Source of the DNA: Chondrus crispus
Taxonomy: Eukaryota; Rhodophyta; Florideophyceae; Gigartinales; Gigartinaceae
Reading direction: 5' to 3'
Assembly: GCF_000350225.1 (NCBI RefSeq)
Contig: NW_005179075.1
Location: 124,001 to 188,000, forward strand
Length of the DNA stretch: 64,000 nucleotides
How positions within the stretch are numbered: the first letter of the stretch is position 1; each line of letters opens with the position of its first letter. The translations under genes and the position numbers were made by a program. This document shows positions 1 through 10,241 of this stretch, one piece after another. The notes under the pieces were generated by a model. The model ran no database searches. It was not told the origin of the DNA and saw nothing but the letters and a program-made list of their open reading frames with translations.

Positions 1-729
1 CGTTCCGCTCCATAAATGCCTGGATCCAACGCGGTGTAATCATGTACTGAATAAACTTTTTTGACAACGTATCAAATTAATTTAGAAAATATTCAACCTC
101 GTAGAACTTTTTATGAGCTGTCTCGCAAGATCCCCGAGCAGCTTGGCATTGAACTTGAGTCCGGTTTTTCGAAGCCTGTCAAACTCTTCGAGAAGGTCGG
201 CTTGCAGCGCCATTACCCAAGCAGACCTCTTCCGACCGCGGCCAGGCTTGGCCTTTAGATACACCCTTTTGAAGCCACAGCTTGTAACCCTGGTAATTGA
301 GCGCGGCGCGCAAGCCGTCTCGTCTGCTTCAAGGTACTCGAAGCGTGCTTTCCATAAGCGACTTGCCTTACAATTGTTCGCCTTTTCGTTTCCACGGAAC
401 AGATGGGGAAACTGGCGGACAGCTTTTGAGGCAATGTGTTTAGAAACTGCCCTGGAGACCTCCTCAGACATCCACTTGACAATCTTAACGCGATCTGATC
501 GCGTAAGCACACGTTGGACCGCTTTTGTGCGGACCGCCGAGGGCGCGGCTGTGTTGGGCGGCGGTGCCGGAAGGCCGGAGTTGGGTTGGAGTGTGGCAGA
601 TGTAGGCGGATCGGCAGAGGAATGATGGGCATCTACAGTAGCTTCTTGTGTTGAAGCTGCGTCTCTTTCGTTCCGCAGGCGTTCGGCATTTTGGAGGGAA
701 GCAATAATGGGAGATGCTAATACCGCCAT
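1..729 (-). pseudogene. Partial pogo/Tigger-like transposase, N-terminal part
   Basis: The frame runs from an ATG at 729 down to a stop at 82. It has a low-complexity Ala/Pro/Ser start, then a basic region ending in a segment (KPGRGRKRS ... ADLLEEFDRLRKTGLKF) of the kind that precedes the CENP-B/HTH domain in pogo-like transposases. Beyond the stop, bases 1-60 still read as coding in another frame (ITPRWIQAFMERN), a typical DNA-binding-domain segment of the same family. The gene is therefore either interrupted by a short intron or frameshifted between about 60 and 110, and it continues off the left edge. The DDE catalytic part is not in the window. An open stretch continues upstream to 927 but lacks an ATG. 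The family call rests on remembered similarity and is moderate. Confidence 0.45.
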
Positions 730-925
730 GATACGCAAGCTGGATCTTTCGGACGGCGGGGTGCAGCTTTGATGTAAGAATGGAAAAGGTAAGCCTTTAT
801 ATGTGCATAACCGAAACACCACAATGGCGTTTTGTTCCAGATTTGGGTTAGTATCTGTCAAAAATGGTGCGCAGGACAGCGAATTGGCTGCTTTCTGAGA
901 CTGCACTATTAGATGTATGGTTTGC

Positions 926-999
926 AATTAGTGCGGACCGCAGTAATTGCGCCATCGGCGATAGGCGAGAAACACAATTTACTGCGGTCTGCACTAATT
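926..999. repeat. Imperfect hairpin upstream of the edge transposase
   Basis: The arms at 926-949 and 975-999 (AGTGCGGACCGCAGTAATTG and its near-perfect reverse complement) are separated by about 25 bases. Two CCCGCACTAT words follow at about 1004-1030. The position just 5' of the transposase suggests subterminal sequence of that element. I could not define its terminal repeat. Confidence 0.5.
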
Positions 1000-1492
1000 T
1001 CGAACCCGCACTATATTTTCACCCGCACTATTTGCAGTATTCGGTGTACAGGAACAGGATAGCAGCTGCGTGTACTTGCGCTGGCTAAGCGCATTTGTGT
1101 CTCCAGTGGGCAGGCTGATGAGGGCCTTTTACGAGGAATTCGGAAAGTGCAGGCTGTGGTCCGTCAGGACATGTATCAGGGCCAGAGGCAAACAAAGATA
1201 GATGCCTTTTTTAAATAAAATAGTGGGTTTTGGAGGGTGCCATATGATTGGCTTGGGGAAGAGTTTATCATACCATTTGATAATTGAAAAATCGCGATAA
1301 TTGAAACAAGAACCCTGCCACCGACGTGGTGCAATTATCGCGAACCCACTGTATCGCACAAATGCTAAAATGCGGGCGCGTACGGTACAATCCAAATTTC
1401 TATAGTTGGAGCTCTGACCGCGTCATCGTCGGCGTCCGATGAGTACAAAGCGTGCGTACAGTAGCGCCCCCCTCGGGGACGCACATACTGTA
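1000..1492. other. No gene seen; AT-rich spacer
   Basis: No credible coding frame. A small inverted pair (TCGCGATAATTGA near 1292-1304 and its complement near 1340-1353) is the only structure seen. It could be the end of the flanking decayed transposon, but no target duplication was found. The stretch ends at the TA target site of the next element. Confidence 0.5.
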
Positions 1493-1520
1493 AGGGAGGG
1501 TTGCCCTAATTATCGGTCAC
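1493..1520 (+). repeat. Left terminal inverted repeat
   Basis: It begins AGGGAGGGTTGCCC and continues to GGTCAC. It pairs with 5151-5177 and is preceded by TA at 1491-1492. Confidence 0.9.
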
Positions 1521-1805
1521 CCGCCCCAACTCGTCGGTCACCCCTAATTGTTTCAATAAATTCCCAAAAAATAAGGTTCTTGTACACGTATGGGGCCAAG
1601 TTTCAGTACTCGGACTATCTCATTGCTGATTATCTCTGAAATTCGTGGATAGATTTAAAAACAAATCTTTCCAATCGCTCTGCCAGAGCGTTTTACCATA
1701 ACAAACCAATCCGCCACTTGGCAGGAATGCAAATTAAGTGCATTCAAATCCCTCCAAAAAGGCGGGCTTTAGCTCTTTGACCGAATCTTGCCAACCGAGC
1801 CCCTC

Positions 1806-3371
1806 ATGGCCGCCCTCAACGACCATTCAGATCTCATCCGAGCCCTTCACTCCAAGATGCATGCCGCTCTCCCGCGATTACCTCGAACGCGGCAGGGCAG
1901 GCGACAGGCAGCCCTTGACATGGTGGCCGCCGGGTCTATGAGCATACGAAAGGCATCCAAGTGGAGCGGCATTGCATACTCCACCTTGCAATCTGCTGTG
2001 CAGTCCGGCAAAACAACTGCTAACTCTGTTGGTCGCCGCCCAGCTCTTAATGAAAGGGAGGAACTTATGATGGTTTCTCTGCTTACCAAGATGGCAGCCA
2101 GAGGTACTCCTCTGACTAATGACCACTTGGCCGATGCTGCCGCCATTATTGTTAGTCACATGGTGCTTCCGCGTCGTCTTCGTGTTCCCTTCAGGGATGG
2201 AAAGCCGGGACCAAAATGGCTCTGAGGCTTTCGGGCACGGCATCGTAACATATTGACATTCGCTAAACCAACCCGCCAGGAGGCATTGCGATTTGCTGCT
2301 TGCAGCGCCGAAATACTAACATCTCACTTTGCAAAACTCGAACGCCTTATTGCCGACAATAACATAGACACGCAACGCTTATTTAACTTAGATGAGTGCG
2401 GCATCACACCAGGTCGGGACCTAGCTTCTAAAACGCAGTGTAAGCGCTATATCACACGGGGCAGCTCTGGAGACAGCCGTGCAGGGCACTGCAAGTACGA
2501 TGACCGTATCACTATGATGCCGGTCCTTTCAGCAGCTGGAACAGCTGGTCCACCGCTCTTCGTTTTTAAGGGGAAGCGTATGCCGTATAGGACAGGATTA
2601 AGAGATGGGACGGTCGTGTATGAAACGCCGGCAAGTAGGCTGCCACACAGGGCAGTTGTGGCCCTCCGCGCAGAGCTAGGAGGAGTGGAATCTGACATTT
2701 TTGCGAACTGGGCTTGCCTCTTTGTGGAAAGTATACAGGACCTCCTAAAGGACGGCCGAAAAGCTCTACTAGTGTATGATGGATATCGATACCATTTATC
2801 TCTCCGCGTTCTGGAATTCTTTCATGAGAGAAATGTGGTCGTGTATGCTTTGCCCGCCCATACATCAGGCAAAACACAGCCTCTTGATTGTGTGGTGTTT
2901 GGTACGTTTAAGAGAAAGCTGAATAATGTGTTTATAAACATTGGTATGGCAGACAATATTGAGATCGATGTATTTGACATTTGCTCAGTCATCACTGAGG
3001 CGTACGACGACACATTTATTAGTGGTAACATTAAGGCCGCCTTTAGGCGGTCTGGTATTTGGCCTCTGGACATGCACCGGCTGCTGTCCGTGCCACGACC
3101 CAGATCTCCAGCTGACAGTAATGAGATTCTGGGTTGTGAGCAGCTGGAAGAGCTTTTCAAGAACAAGGAAGCAGTGTGGTATCATTGGCAGGATGTGTAC
3201 AGTACCCGACGGCGCCTGTTCATTACAGGCGCACGCCCACACGTGTGCATTACAAGCGCACGCGCACGCTCACACGGGCATTACAGGCGGACGCCTACAC
3301 GTGTGCCTTACAGGCGGAAGATCTACTGTATACATTACAGCCCGGAGGTTGTATATGACAAGGTACAGTAG
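1806..3371 (+). pseudogene. DDE transposase (pogo/Tigger-like) with one in-frame TGA
   Basis: The ATG at 1806 opens a frame with a psq/CENP-B-like helix-turn-helix (about residues 30-60, RRQAALDMVAAGSMSIRKAS). The frame is stopped by TGA at 2223-2225 and then continues in the same frame as the catalytic DDE_1 domain. First Asp: NLDECG. Second Asp: VYDGYRYH. Third: QPLD, 32-35 residues later, within the usual pogo pattern. The residue at the stop is normally Arg in the KxWLxGF motif, so a CGA-to-TGA change is the simplest explanation. Recognisable homology ends near 3215, where tandem repeats begin; the remaining codons are repeat-derived. It acts by cut-and-paste on the surrounding terminal repeats. 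As it stands the gene probably makes no full transposase. Confidence 0.8.
3221..3320 (+). repeat. Tandem CATTACAGGCG repeat, about 4 units of 27-31 bp
   Basis: Units start at 3221, 3248, 3279 and 3306. Each carries CATTACAGGCG (or a close variant) followed by an ACACGTGTG-like palindrome. They follow the transposase domain directly and mark where its conserved coding sequence is lost. Confidence 0.75.
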
Positions 3372-3526
3372 TAATGGCACAGTACAGTGCATTACATAAT
3401 AGAGTACAGTAGTACAGTAGGACGGACAATGTCCAAGACCCCGCGACCTCGCTTATTTAAGCGACGGCGCCGGGCAATGACAGTAAACAGTCAAGGATCT
3501 TTTGGGAACGGATTTCCTTCGACGGT

Positions 3527-3880
3527 GCGACACCGCGGGTCAAGACAAGCCTCTGACTTAGGCGACATTGTCGGCATCTGTCTTGCGACGTTTCCCTGGC
3601 TTCTATTGCCTTTACTTTACCTTTTCCATTCCTCCGTCTTTGCGACTACGCGGGTTAAGACTAGCCTCTAACCTCGGCGTGTTACTGTCGCTCGACGTTT
3701 CAATTGTTTTCCTTTTTACTCTGTCGTTGCGACCACGCGGGCTAAGACTGGCCTCTAGCCTGGGCGTATTACTGTCGCACGGCCTATTTCTCTCTCCCTG
3801 CATTGTGACGATTGTCAAGTCGCGGGCTACGACAAGCCTCTGGCCTTGGCGGCACTATTGACATCTGTCCCGCTCGTCCC
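3527..3880 (+). repeat. Four diverged direct repeats of about 85-115 bp
   Basis: Related blocks start near 3527, 3642, 3729 and 3813. Each has a core like GCGGGTCAAGACAAGCCTCT followed by GGCG and ACTGTC/ATTGTC. Spacing is 115, 87 and 84 bp. They sit inside the transposon in the interval that appears inserted into the transposase gene. Confidence 0.65.
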
Positions 3881-4171
3881 TCTAGGAGTTCCCGCTACTC
3901 GGCGCTCCGCCCGTGTCTGACACTAGTCTTTAGGCTCGGATTCCCCCTGTTTTGTGTGTTCTTACACCACCCCTTCCAGTTCTGGCCCCATTCCGGGTCC
4001 GCACTTCGACCAGTACGTCGTGCTTTTACAGTCGGCCGACGTACTTCCCCGTTGCTCTACCACAGTCCCGATCTACTGCGGGACACCCCCTATTGGTTGT
4101 TACCTCTTCCTCGAGCTAGCTCATAGCTGGCGACCGCTACTATACTACAAGCAGAGCTACGAAATGCTGTC

Positions 4172-4516
4172 TTGGGAGAGACCGCTATCCTTAAACCACA
4201 CGGGTACGTGGACACGACTTTCGGGGAGGTCATGACGTCAAGTAATGCGCTTTCATTAGTGAGAGCGGGGGCGAACAGACGCCAGGCTGCGCGGAACAGT
4301 GCTAAAATTTCTGCGCGAAAGAAAGGATTGGAGGAAGCGCGCAAGCTAGAAGCGAAGCGAAAACGATCCGAGCTGTTGTCAGAGTATGTATGCACGCGTT
4401 GCGCGACACTCTGCTGTGAAACTGTACGGGATTACAGGAAAAGGGTGCGTCCTTCGCATGTTAGGCGTGCAGCTGCCCGATATCGCACCGCCAATGCCCG
4501 CGGACAAAAGCAATAA
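4172..4516 (+). pseudogene. Possible detached C-terminal tail of the transposase
   Basis: This basic, Ala/Arg/Lys-rich frame of about 114 codons begins with GYVDTTFGEVMTSSNAL, followed by a charged helix (ARKKGLEEARKLEAKRKRSE). Pogo-like transposases commonly end with a threshold phrase of this type (a Gly, an LTS-like turn, then a long basic helix). If this is right, the tail has been separated from the catalytic domain by about 0.9 kb of repeats and is in a different frame. It has no ATG start of its own. The similarity is recalled, not computed. Confidence 0.35.
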
Positions 4517-4607
4517 AACACACTTCAGTCCAGCGCCAGGGTCCTCCACCGCGGCTACGCCCTGCCCGGCACGGCCCCATTTCGCACTGCAACACTGCAC
4601 ATGCCCC

Positions 4608-4835
4608 GCTCCCAGTCTTTACCCATGCACCGCGCCTGCAAGTCCCCCGCCGCCCGCTTACGCTCCGCTCCCAGTCTTTCCCCACGCGCCACGCCTGCAA
4701 GTCCCCCTCCGCCCGCGTACGCTCCGCTCCCAGTCTTTCCCCACGCGCCACGCCTGCAAGTCCCCCTCCGCCGGCGTAGCCCCGCTCCCAGTCTTTCTCC
4801 ATGCGCCGCGCCTGCAAGTCCCCTCGGACCGGCCT
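4608..4835 (+). repeat. 59-bp minisatellite, about 4 copies
   Basis: Copies start at 4608, 4667, 4726 and 4784. Each reads GCTCCCAGTCTTT, then CGCGCC-GCCTGCAAGTCCCC, then a CCGCCCGC segment. The two middle copies are almost identical. The units are directly adjacent, with no spacers. Confidence 0.9.
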
Positions 4836-5150
4836 TCCCCCCTCTTGTACATAAACGTCGGCGCCGGGCATGTCCGCAACAGGGTTTCCACTCGTTCACT
4901 CGATGACGTGGCATACAAATTTGTTATATTTTTCGTTGGTTTGATTGGGCCAAATTAACCTGGTGACCGATCTTTAGGCACAAAGTCGTTTTTTCAAGGC
5001 CCTTTTGGTTTCGTAAACTGCGAGAATATGGTTTTGATTTCGAGCTTTTGGAGAAAACAGCGTGATTCACTGGTCTTTCAAGAAGCGAACGACACCAAAA
5101 TGTCCGTGAATGACCAATCAATTCTACTTTTGATTTTATTTTCTTCGCAA

Positions 5151-5177
5151 GTGACCGATAATTAGGGCAACCCTCCT
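5151..5177 (-). repeat. Right terminal inverted repeat
   Basis: This is the reverse complement of 1493-1520 apart from one missing G, followed by the TA target copy at 5178-5179. Bases 5180-5617 beyond it hold no gene I can support; they contain a 10-base T run near 5402 and form the 5' region of the transporter gene. Confidence 0.9.
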
Positions 5178-5617
5178 TACCGTTGTGTGCGTGTGATGCA
5201 AGATCGATGCCTAGGTTTATTGGGGTCGCGTGTCTATCTATCTAGGGATGCTAGTGATCCGTAGGCCAGCGGCGATCGTGGTGAGTTAATCGCTGTACGT
5301 GTGCAACGTGTGTGCATATGGCTCTCATGACAGTGCGCAAGCTTTTCCGTGACAAAACTCATTTTTTGTGCACAAAAAGGAAAAAAATGACTCTTGACAC
5401 AATTTTTTTTTCCAGAGGCTCCCATTGTATTGGGCCCGAATGAGAGGGCTACTGTAGATATCAATTGTGGTGTGAGACTGAACGACCTCTTCTCACTAAC
5501 CACTAACCCTCCCTACCTTCGTCGCCGGCCTTCGCAAAGATCTGTCGCATTTTCACACGCCGACTGACCATCGCTAACAGCAGCAGTGGCCTTTTCAGGA
5601 TTGACCTCCACGCAGTC

Positions 5618-6631
5618 ATGATTGTGGATATCACTCAAGCATCTCCCGTGCCTGACAAACAAAGCGCACCTATGGAAATCTCTGAGACTCAACCGCTTCT
5701 TTTCAAAACAACGAAACAAGTTAATCAGCAATCATCTGAACTGCAAGGCTACTTTCTAATGTGCCTATCCACAATAGGCTTTTCTTCAATGTCATTCCTG
5801 ATTCATATCGCTGAACAAAACTACTTCTTTCCCCCAACTTCCTCGGCATTCATCCGCGCTTTGATGCACACCACTTTTGCCACGGTGTATCTGGCTTTCA
5901 TATTTCCTTCTCGGACTCTTGTCTCCCATCTAAACAACAGTCAACGAATTCTACTGGTTTTCCGCGGTATTGCCGGCGCACTCGACCTAGTCTTTCTCTT
6001 CATTGCACTTCGCCTCCTGCCTGTCGGCGATGCCGTCACAATTTTCTTCAGCGGGCCTGTGTTCACGATGCTACTCTCCCACTTTGTGCTAAAAGAGCCA
6101 ATGAATCGTCTGGAATTGCTAGGAGCGCTCGTAAGTTTGACAGGTGTGGTGCTGGTCGCAGCTCCGGGCTCTGGTCCGGCGATCGATCCCGCAGACCGCA
6201 TACTCGGGTCTATGGCTGCGCTGGCGGCGGCAATTCTCAGCTCTGTGGCCTACATCGCTGTGCGCAGTCTGGGCACCGCCATCCATTTCATGGTGTCTGT
6301 CTGGTCCTTCAGTGCTGCGACGATTGCGACTTCGGCCGCTCTGGGGGGTGCAATAGGTCCCGCCGGAATGGCCGAAATGAAGCAAGGGGTGATTCTGTCG
6401 GTGGTCGCGGCGTTGTTCGCCTTTGGCGGGCAGTGCTGTCTTAACAAGGGGCTTCAGCTGTGCCGTGCCGGCCCTGGTATCCTCATCCGTAATCTGGACG
6501 TACCTATGGCTTTTATTCTGGGGTTGGTATTTCTAGGTGAGAGGCCGAGTTGGGCTGGGCTTTTCGGGTCGGCGCTAGTCCTTCTCGGTACGCTTTTGGT
6601 GGGGTGGTTGAAAATCATGCGAGCAGAATGA
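5618..6631 (+). CDS. EamA/DMT-superfamily membrane transporter (SLC35G-like)
   Basis: This intact frame of 337 codons runs from ATG to TGA. The first 43 residues are hydrophilic, and about ten hydrophobic helices follow. Two EamA repeats are visible. The first (about 44-183) ends with GDAVTIFFSGPVFTMLL and the conserved L-K-E-P helix break. The second (about 198-331) ends with GPGILIRNLDVPMAF and the parallel LGERPS motif. The length is normal for the family. Such proteins carry small metabolites across the plasma membrane or organelle membranes, and the substrate cannot be read from the sequence. No signal peptide is apparent. There is no neighbouring gene within 1 kb on either side, and the gene is uninterrupted, unlike most frames around it. 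I rate it as a real, single-exon host gene. Confidence 0.9.
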   Translation: MIVDITQASPVPDKQSAPMEISETQPLLFKTTKQVNQQSSELQGYFLMCLSTIGFSSMSFLIHIAEQNYFFPPTSSAFIRALMHTTFATVYLAFIFPSRTLVSHLNNSQRILLVFRGIAGALDLVFLFIALRLLPVGDAVTIFFSGPVFTMLLSHFVLKEPMNRLELLGALVSLTGVVLVAAPGSGPAIDPADRILGSMAALAAAILSSVAYIAVRSLGTAIHFMVSVWSFSAATIATSAALGGAIGPAGMAEMKQGVILSVVAALFAFGGQCCLNKGLQLCRAGPGILIRNLDVPMAFILGLVFLGERPSWAGLFGSALVLLGTLLVGWLKIMRAE

Positions 6632-7102
6632 GGCATGAAAGATGGAGAGGGGTAGTGGGGCAGACCTGCAGAATGGACTGTGGCGCTAGCCTCGAGCAAG
6701 GATTCTACACCTCGAAGCATACACGCCACGGCGGAGATTTAGTTGGATGTGCCGTGGTACAGTACAACCACTCCTTAGATATGAAGGTACGTGCTGTGTC
6801 ACGCGAGTGACTGGAGCATCCTGCGTCCACAGGGCAGCTTGCCAGAACTGCAACACTTATTGCCGCAATGCTCGCCGTGCAATAGACATTACAAGTTTTT
6901 TCGAAATAATTTCAGCAGATCATGCCCGTCATGCTTTCTTTCTGTCGTATCATCGCTTTGCTGAGGGGTAAAATAAGAGACTTGCATGACGTAGGATCAC
7001 ACGGGTGGGGATGGCCACTGCCGCGGCCAGATCGGGAATTGGAATGCGAAGATACGTCTTCTCGTTTAAGGTTGAATTTGGCTGCATTCCTGCGTCCTCT
7101 TA

Positions 7103-7166
7103 CACTGGACTCCAAGGATGATGATATCATACAGTAGTGTGATATCATCATCCTTGGAGTCCAGTG
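7103..7166. repeat. Perfect 27-bp inverted repeat with 10-nt loop
   Basis: The arm at 7103-7129 and the arm at 7140-7166 are exact reverse complements, starting CACTGGACTCCAAGGATG. The loop is TACAGTAGTG. Any transcript across it would fold into a long stem. Confidence 0.95.
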
Positions 7167-7611
7167 CACACCCAAGGAGTCCAAACACACTACTGTATGA
7201 TACGGACCTGTCTTGCAGAACATTGTACGGGACGAACAGTACTGTACAACCAAGGCTGACGACGGATACTGTATGACTTGCATCAGGCCACCATGAAGGG
7301 GGACGCTCAAATTCCTTCCCATCCGGGTTCTCCCATCTATGCCGCCCTCTACGCACGCAATTGTACTACTGTACCCTTTTTGAGGGGTACAGTAGTTGCC
7401 GTCGGCGATTGTGACTCACAATCGGCCTGATTGTGAGTGAATCAACAATCTCCATATCATACAATACGACGCCATAAATAGTGGCGCAAGAAGAGTTCTA
7501 AATGCTCCACTGTAGTCATTCCAGGTATCAGCGCTACAGTACCCAAGTGTACCCTGAATGCCGGTGCGCCGGTGCGGAATGCTACACAGTACCCAAGCTA
7601 CACAGTACCCT

Positions 7612-7647
7612 TGCAACTGGACAGTACTACAGTACTGTCCAGTTGCA
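7612..7647. repeat. Perfect 17-bp inverted repeat with 2-nt spacer
   Basis: The arms at 7612-7628 (TGCAACTGGACAGTACT) and 7631-7647 are exact reverse complements. Confidence 0.95.
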
Positions 7648-8331
7648 CATTCCCATGTTCTATTCGAGGTGTGTGCCATGTATCCTCGCGAACACTACAG
7701 TATAGTATCATTGCAAAAGTGTACAGTAAAAAGTACTTCCTTTCTGATTTCTTTATTCAATGTCCTGTTGAGCGAATGCTGTCTCCGAGAACGTCTACTG
7801 TAGCTGTCACGCTTGGACTGGAAGTTCCTTTATTCAATATCCTTTTGAGCGAATGCTTGGTCTGGACTTCCTTCGATTGCACAGTACCCCAAGGGTACTG
7901 TGAAGGGTACATGAATGAGCTCTGCAATAGCAAAAACCCTTGGCTAACTCGGATACTGCACTGTGCAGTGCAGTATTCGGCGGAGCGGAGTGTACCGCTT
8001 CTGACCTCCCGTCCACAGTGGGCCCTCGTCATGAAGAAGGGCTTGGCCTTCTTGCGTGACGTCGAGAAAAACCGAATGAACCGAGAACCCTTCATGTGTT
8101 TATCACCAGCGAGTGCAGTCGCACTTCAATACAGTACTTGACTTTGCTTCAATTTCTGAATTGTACTACTGTTGTACAGTAACTGTACAGTATATCCCTT
8201 GTCCTTTTCTTGGAGCATATTCCGCAGCCCACCACTGCCACTGCAACCGGTGGTTGAGTGTACAGTTGACTAGAATGGCCTGCCAACCGTCTTGGGTCTG
8301 GTCATTGCTCACTTTTGAGACGCGGGGTGTA

Positions 8332-8531
8332 CTACTCCAGAAAAGTATTATTTGGTAAAAAAGGCTAATTTGGTGATTCAGTTCTCGTTGCTCCCACTGT
8401 ACGAAAGCATGCCGCTGAGGTAAACTCAGTGCGGACAATGGGCACAGTCATTCATCCCTGGACTCCAGGGAAGCGCTCCGGGGAATGGAGCGTTCATCAC
8501 GTCTACAGTTCCCCGCAATGTTGCCTCTTCG
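8332..8531 (+). repeat. Left long terminal inverted repeat
   Basis: Pairs with 10635-10833. Differences are scattered substitutions and one A indel in the A-run near 8357. Confidence 0.85.
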
Positions 8532-8626
8532 TCTTCGAAAAGCTGAAGGAAATTGTCAACAACGAAAAGTCCGCTTCACTTGCAATAAAAGGGGCAGAGA
8601 TGCTCCTAAAATCATGATAGCGTTAA

Positions 8627-9142
8627 CAAGATTCTTATGAATGCAAGTGCTCCCAGACCACAAGGACCAATAGAAAAGAGTCACACGGGCAGAAAGAAAC
8701 GATTCAGCTGGGGACGCCGGCAATTTGTCGGACATTTGGCGATTTTATTGCGCGCAGGAAGCAGAAAAAAATTCAGGAGGATCGGCTACAGCGACAAAAG
8801 GCGGAGGAGAAGGCTGGCCGGCAAAAACAAAGAGAAACGCAGAAAGAACAGAAAGCAGAAGCGAAAAAGCTGAGAGAACAAAAAAAGTCTGGAACGCATG
8901 AAAAGTGGCAAGGCCTCAAAGCCTGTCTGTCAACTCAACCAAGAAGTGTGCACGATCAACTCCGGTCCCAAAGGCGCACGAAGGCCCCTCCCCAAGTTGC
9001 GTCATCTCCTCACCATTCTCCATCGTCGTTGTCCCGTGCGCGTTACTTGGTCTCTCTGGTGCCAGTGAAATTATCAAATAGACCTTTTTCCAAAACTCTG
9101 TGTAATGCCGCACCAATAAAAGAAAATTCGGAGTTTCTCTGA
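8627..9142 (+). pseudogene. Unrecognised broken frame with basic coiled coil
   Basis: This open frame of about 170 codons has no ATG near its 5' end. It reads CKCSQTTRTNRKE, then TPAICRTFGDFIARRKQ, then a long Lys/Glu/Gln/Arg helix (IQEDRLQRQKAEEKAGRQ and onward), then a Ser/Pro-rich tail. The composition and regular heptad-like charge pattern make it look like a genuine protein remnant. Tails of this kind occur at the C-terminus of pogo-like transposases, and its place inside a TA-targeting element fits. I cannot identify the family. The shorter frame starting at the ATG at 8637 overlaps it and is probably spurious. Confidence 0.3.
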
Positions 9143-10110
9143 TCCAGTACGGCTAGAGATTCTGTATCTCCTCCCGGTTGGATGGCAAACGCAGAGCATC
9201 CACCACCACCAGTCTGACCTCATTTGGGCATGGGGAAGTAGTTTTTAAGTTAATTTAAAAAATATGTTACCAAATTATACTTTCCTGGAAGGGTAGAATG
9301 TAGCGTCGAGCATACCTGTATTGCAGTTTAGACTTTTTGGACACCGTACTGTTGTGGTTATTTCTTTTTGCCAAAGGAGAACTTGGAGGAGAACCCAATT
9401 GGTCGGCACCGTGTGTACAGTGAATGCGGATCTTGCAAACACTGTTTGCGGCGATATGATGAGAGTAAGGCACGTGGCGATATGACGCGACGAAGTGCGG
9501 AGCGGGACCGATGTGCCGACTGCCTGCGATAAGTGCAAGGGCTCTGGCGTGGAGTTCTCAGTGGGCGATGTAACATTGATTCATTTACGCGGAGCAGACG
9601 AGGTTCTGTGCAAATATTACAAAAGGCGAGAGAAGGACAAAAAGAAAGAGGCGGGAAGAAAGGAAAAAGGACAATAAAAAGAGATGCGACGCGCTCACCA
9701 TCTTAACTCCTCTGATGCTGAATAACTTGCCACAGACTGTTCCGCCCTTCGCATTAAAATGCAGCCACTCAAAAGTTTACGGTAGCTGTTGGTGCATTGG
9801 TCATCCACAATCCCAACATCGCCCCAGACCGCGCTATGATAACTTCTTGTCAACGATGACTGAGATGTCGCGAGAACTTTTCCCCTAAGGCCTCACAGTC
9901 TCTGTCGTTAGCAGTCCCTCTTCTGCAACTGTCCATTATTCAAGTCCGTCAAGAAGCCCTATGTTAAGTATTGACACAAGGCAGTACTGCTAGAATTTAG
10001 ATTTCATTAAAATGCATGAAGATTCACGTGTCTATTTAGCTCTTGGAGCACCTCCAGCAAACAGAAATAGGAAACGACTTCACCCTTTTATCTCATACAC
10101 AGCAAAAGGG

Positions 10111-10240
10111 TGTAGTGCAATACCCGTCTCGGGTAGGGGGGTGAAAGGAAGTGAGAAAAGGAAAAAAGTTGGATACTGTGGTCCGGGCTGGAGGACATAC
10201 GTGTGCAACGATGCGCACGATTATTTTAATTATTTAATTC
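10111..10240 (+). repeat. Fragment of LTR family alpha (5' end)
   Basis: It starts TGTAGTGCAATACCCGTCTC and follows the first ~130 bases of the solo LTR at 20138 closely, then stops. It is nested inside the long-TIR element. Confidence 0.85.
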
Positions 10241-10241
10241 T

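Larger units (their letters stand above)
1493..5177 (+). mobile_element. Pogo/Tc1-mariner-type DNA transposon with TIRs and TA target site
   Basis: The element is bounded by 27/28-bp inverted repeats that match except for one indel, and each end abuts a TA dinucleotide (1491-1492 and 5178-5179). That is the target duplication expected of the Tc1/mariner/pogo superfamily. It contains a split DDE transposase gene (1806-3371, with a possible C-terminal piece at 4172-4516) and tandem repeats between and after these parts. Extra GTGACC words lie just inside each end (about 1536 and 4963) and may be subterminal transposase-binding sites. At 3.7 kb it is longer than a simple pogo element, and the excess lies in the repeat-rich 3.2-4.15 kb part. 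Confidence 0.85.
6632..8331. other. Gene-free stretch rich in TACAGTA words and hairpins
   Basis: No convincing coding frame. ACAGTA/TACTGT-type words occur roughly twenty times between 7.1 and 8.2 kb. Several inverted repeats lie here: perfect ones at 7103-7166 and 7612-7647, and shorter ones near 7361-7397 (ACTACTGTACCC), 7877-7901 (CACAGTACC) and 7956-7978 (ATACTGCACTG). The same short words recur in other spacers of the window, so they look like a genome-wide background motif. Confidence 0.6.

Noticed and set aside
4608-4835. Possible CRISPR-like array
   Set aside because: The units are contiguous 59-bp copies without unique spacers, in a eukaryotic transposon.
4461-4914. Long Gly/Arg-rich frames on the minus strand over the minisatellite
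   Set aside because: They are translations of the 59-bp repeat in several frames.
7103-7166. miRNA precursor
   Set aside because: The stem is perfect and short-looped with no mismatches, more like a recent inverted duplication; no expression evidence is available.
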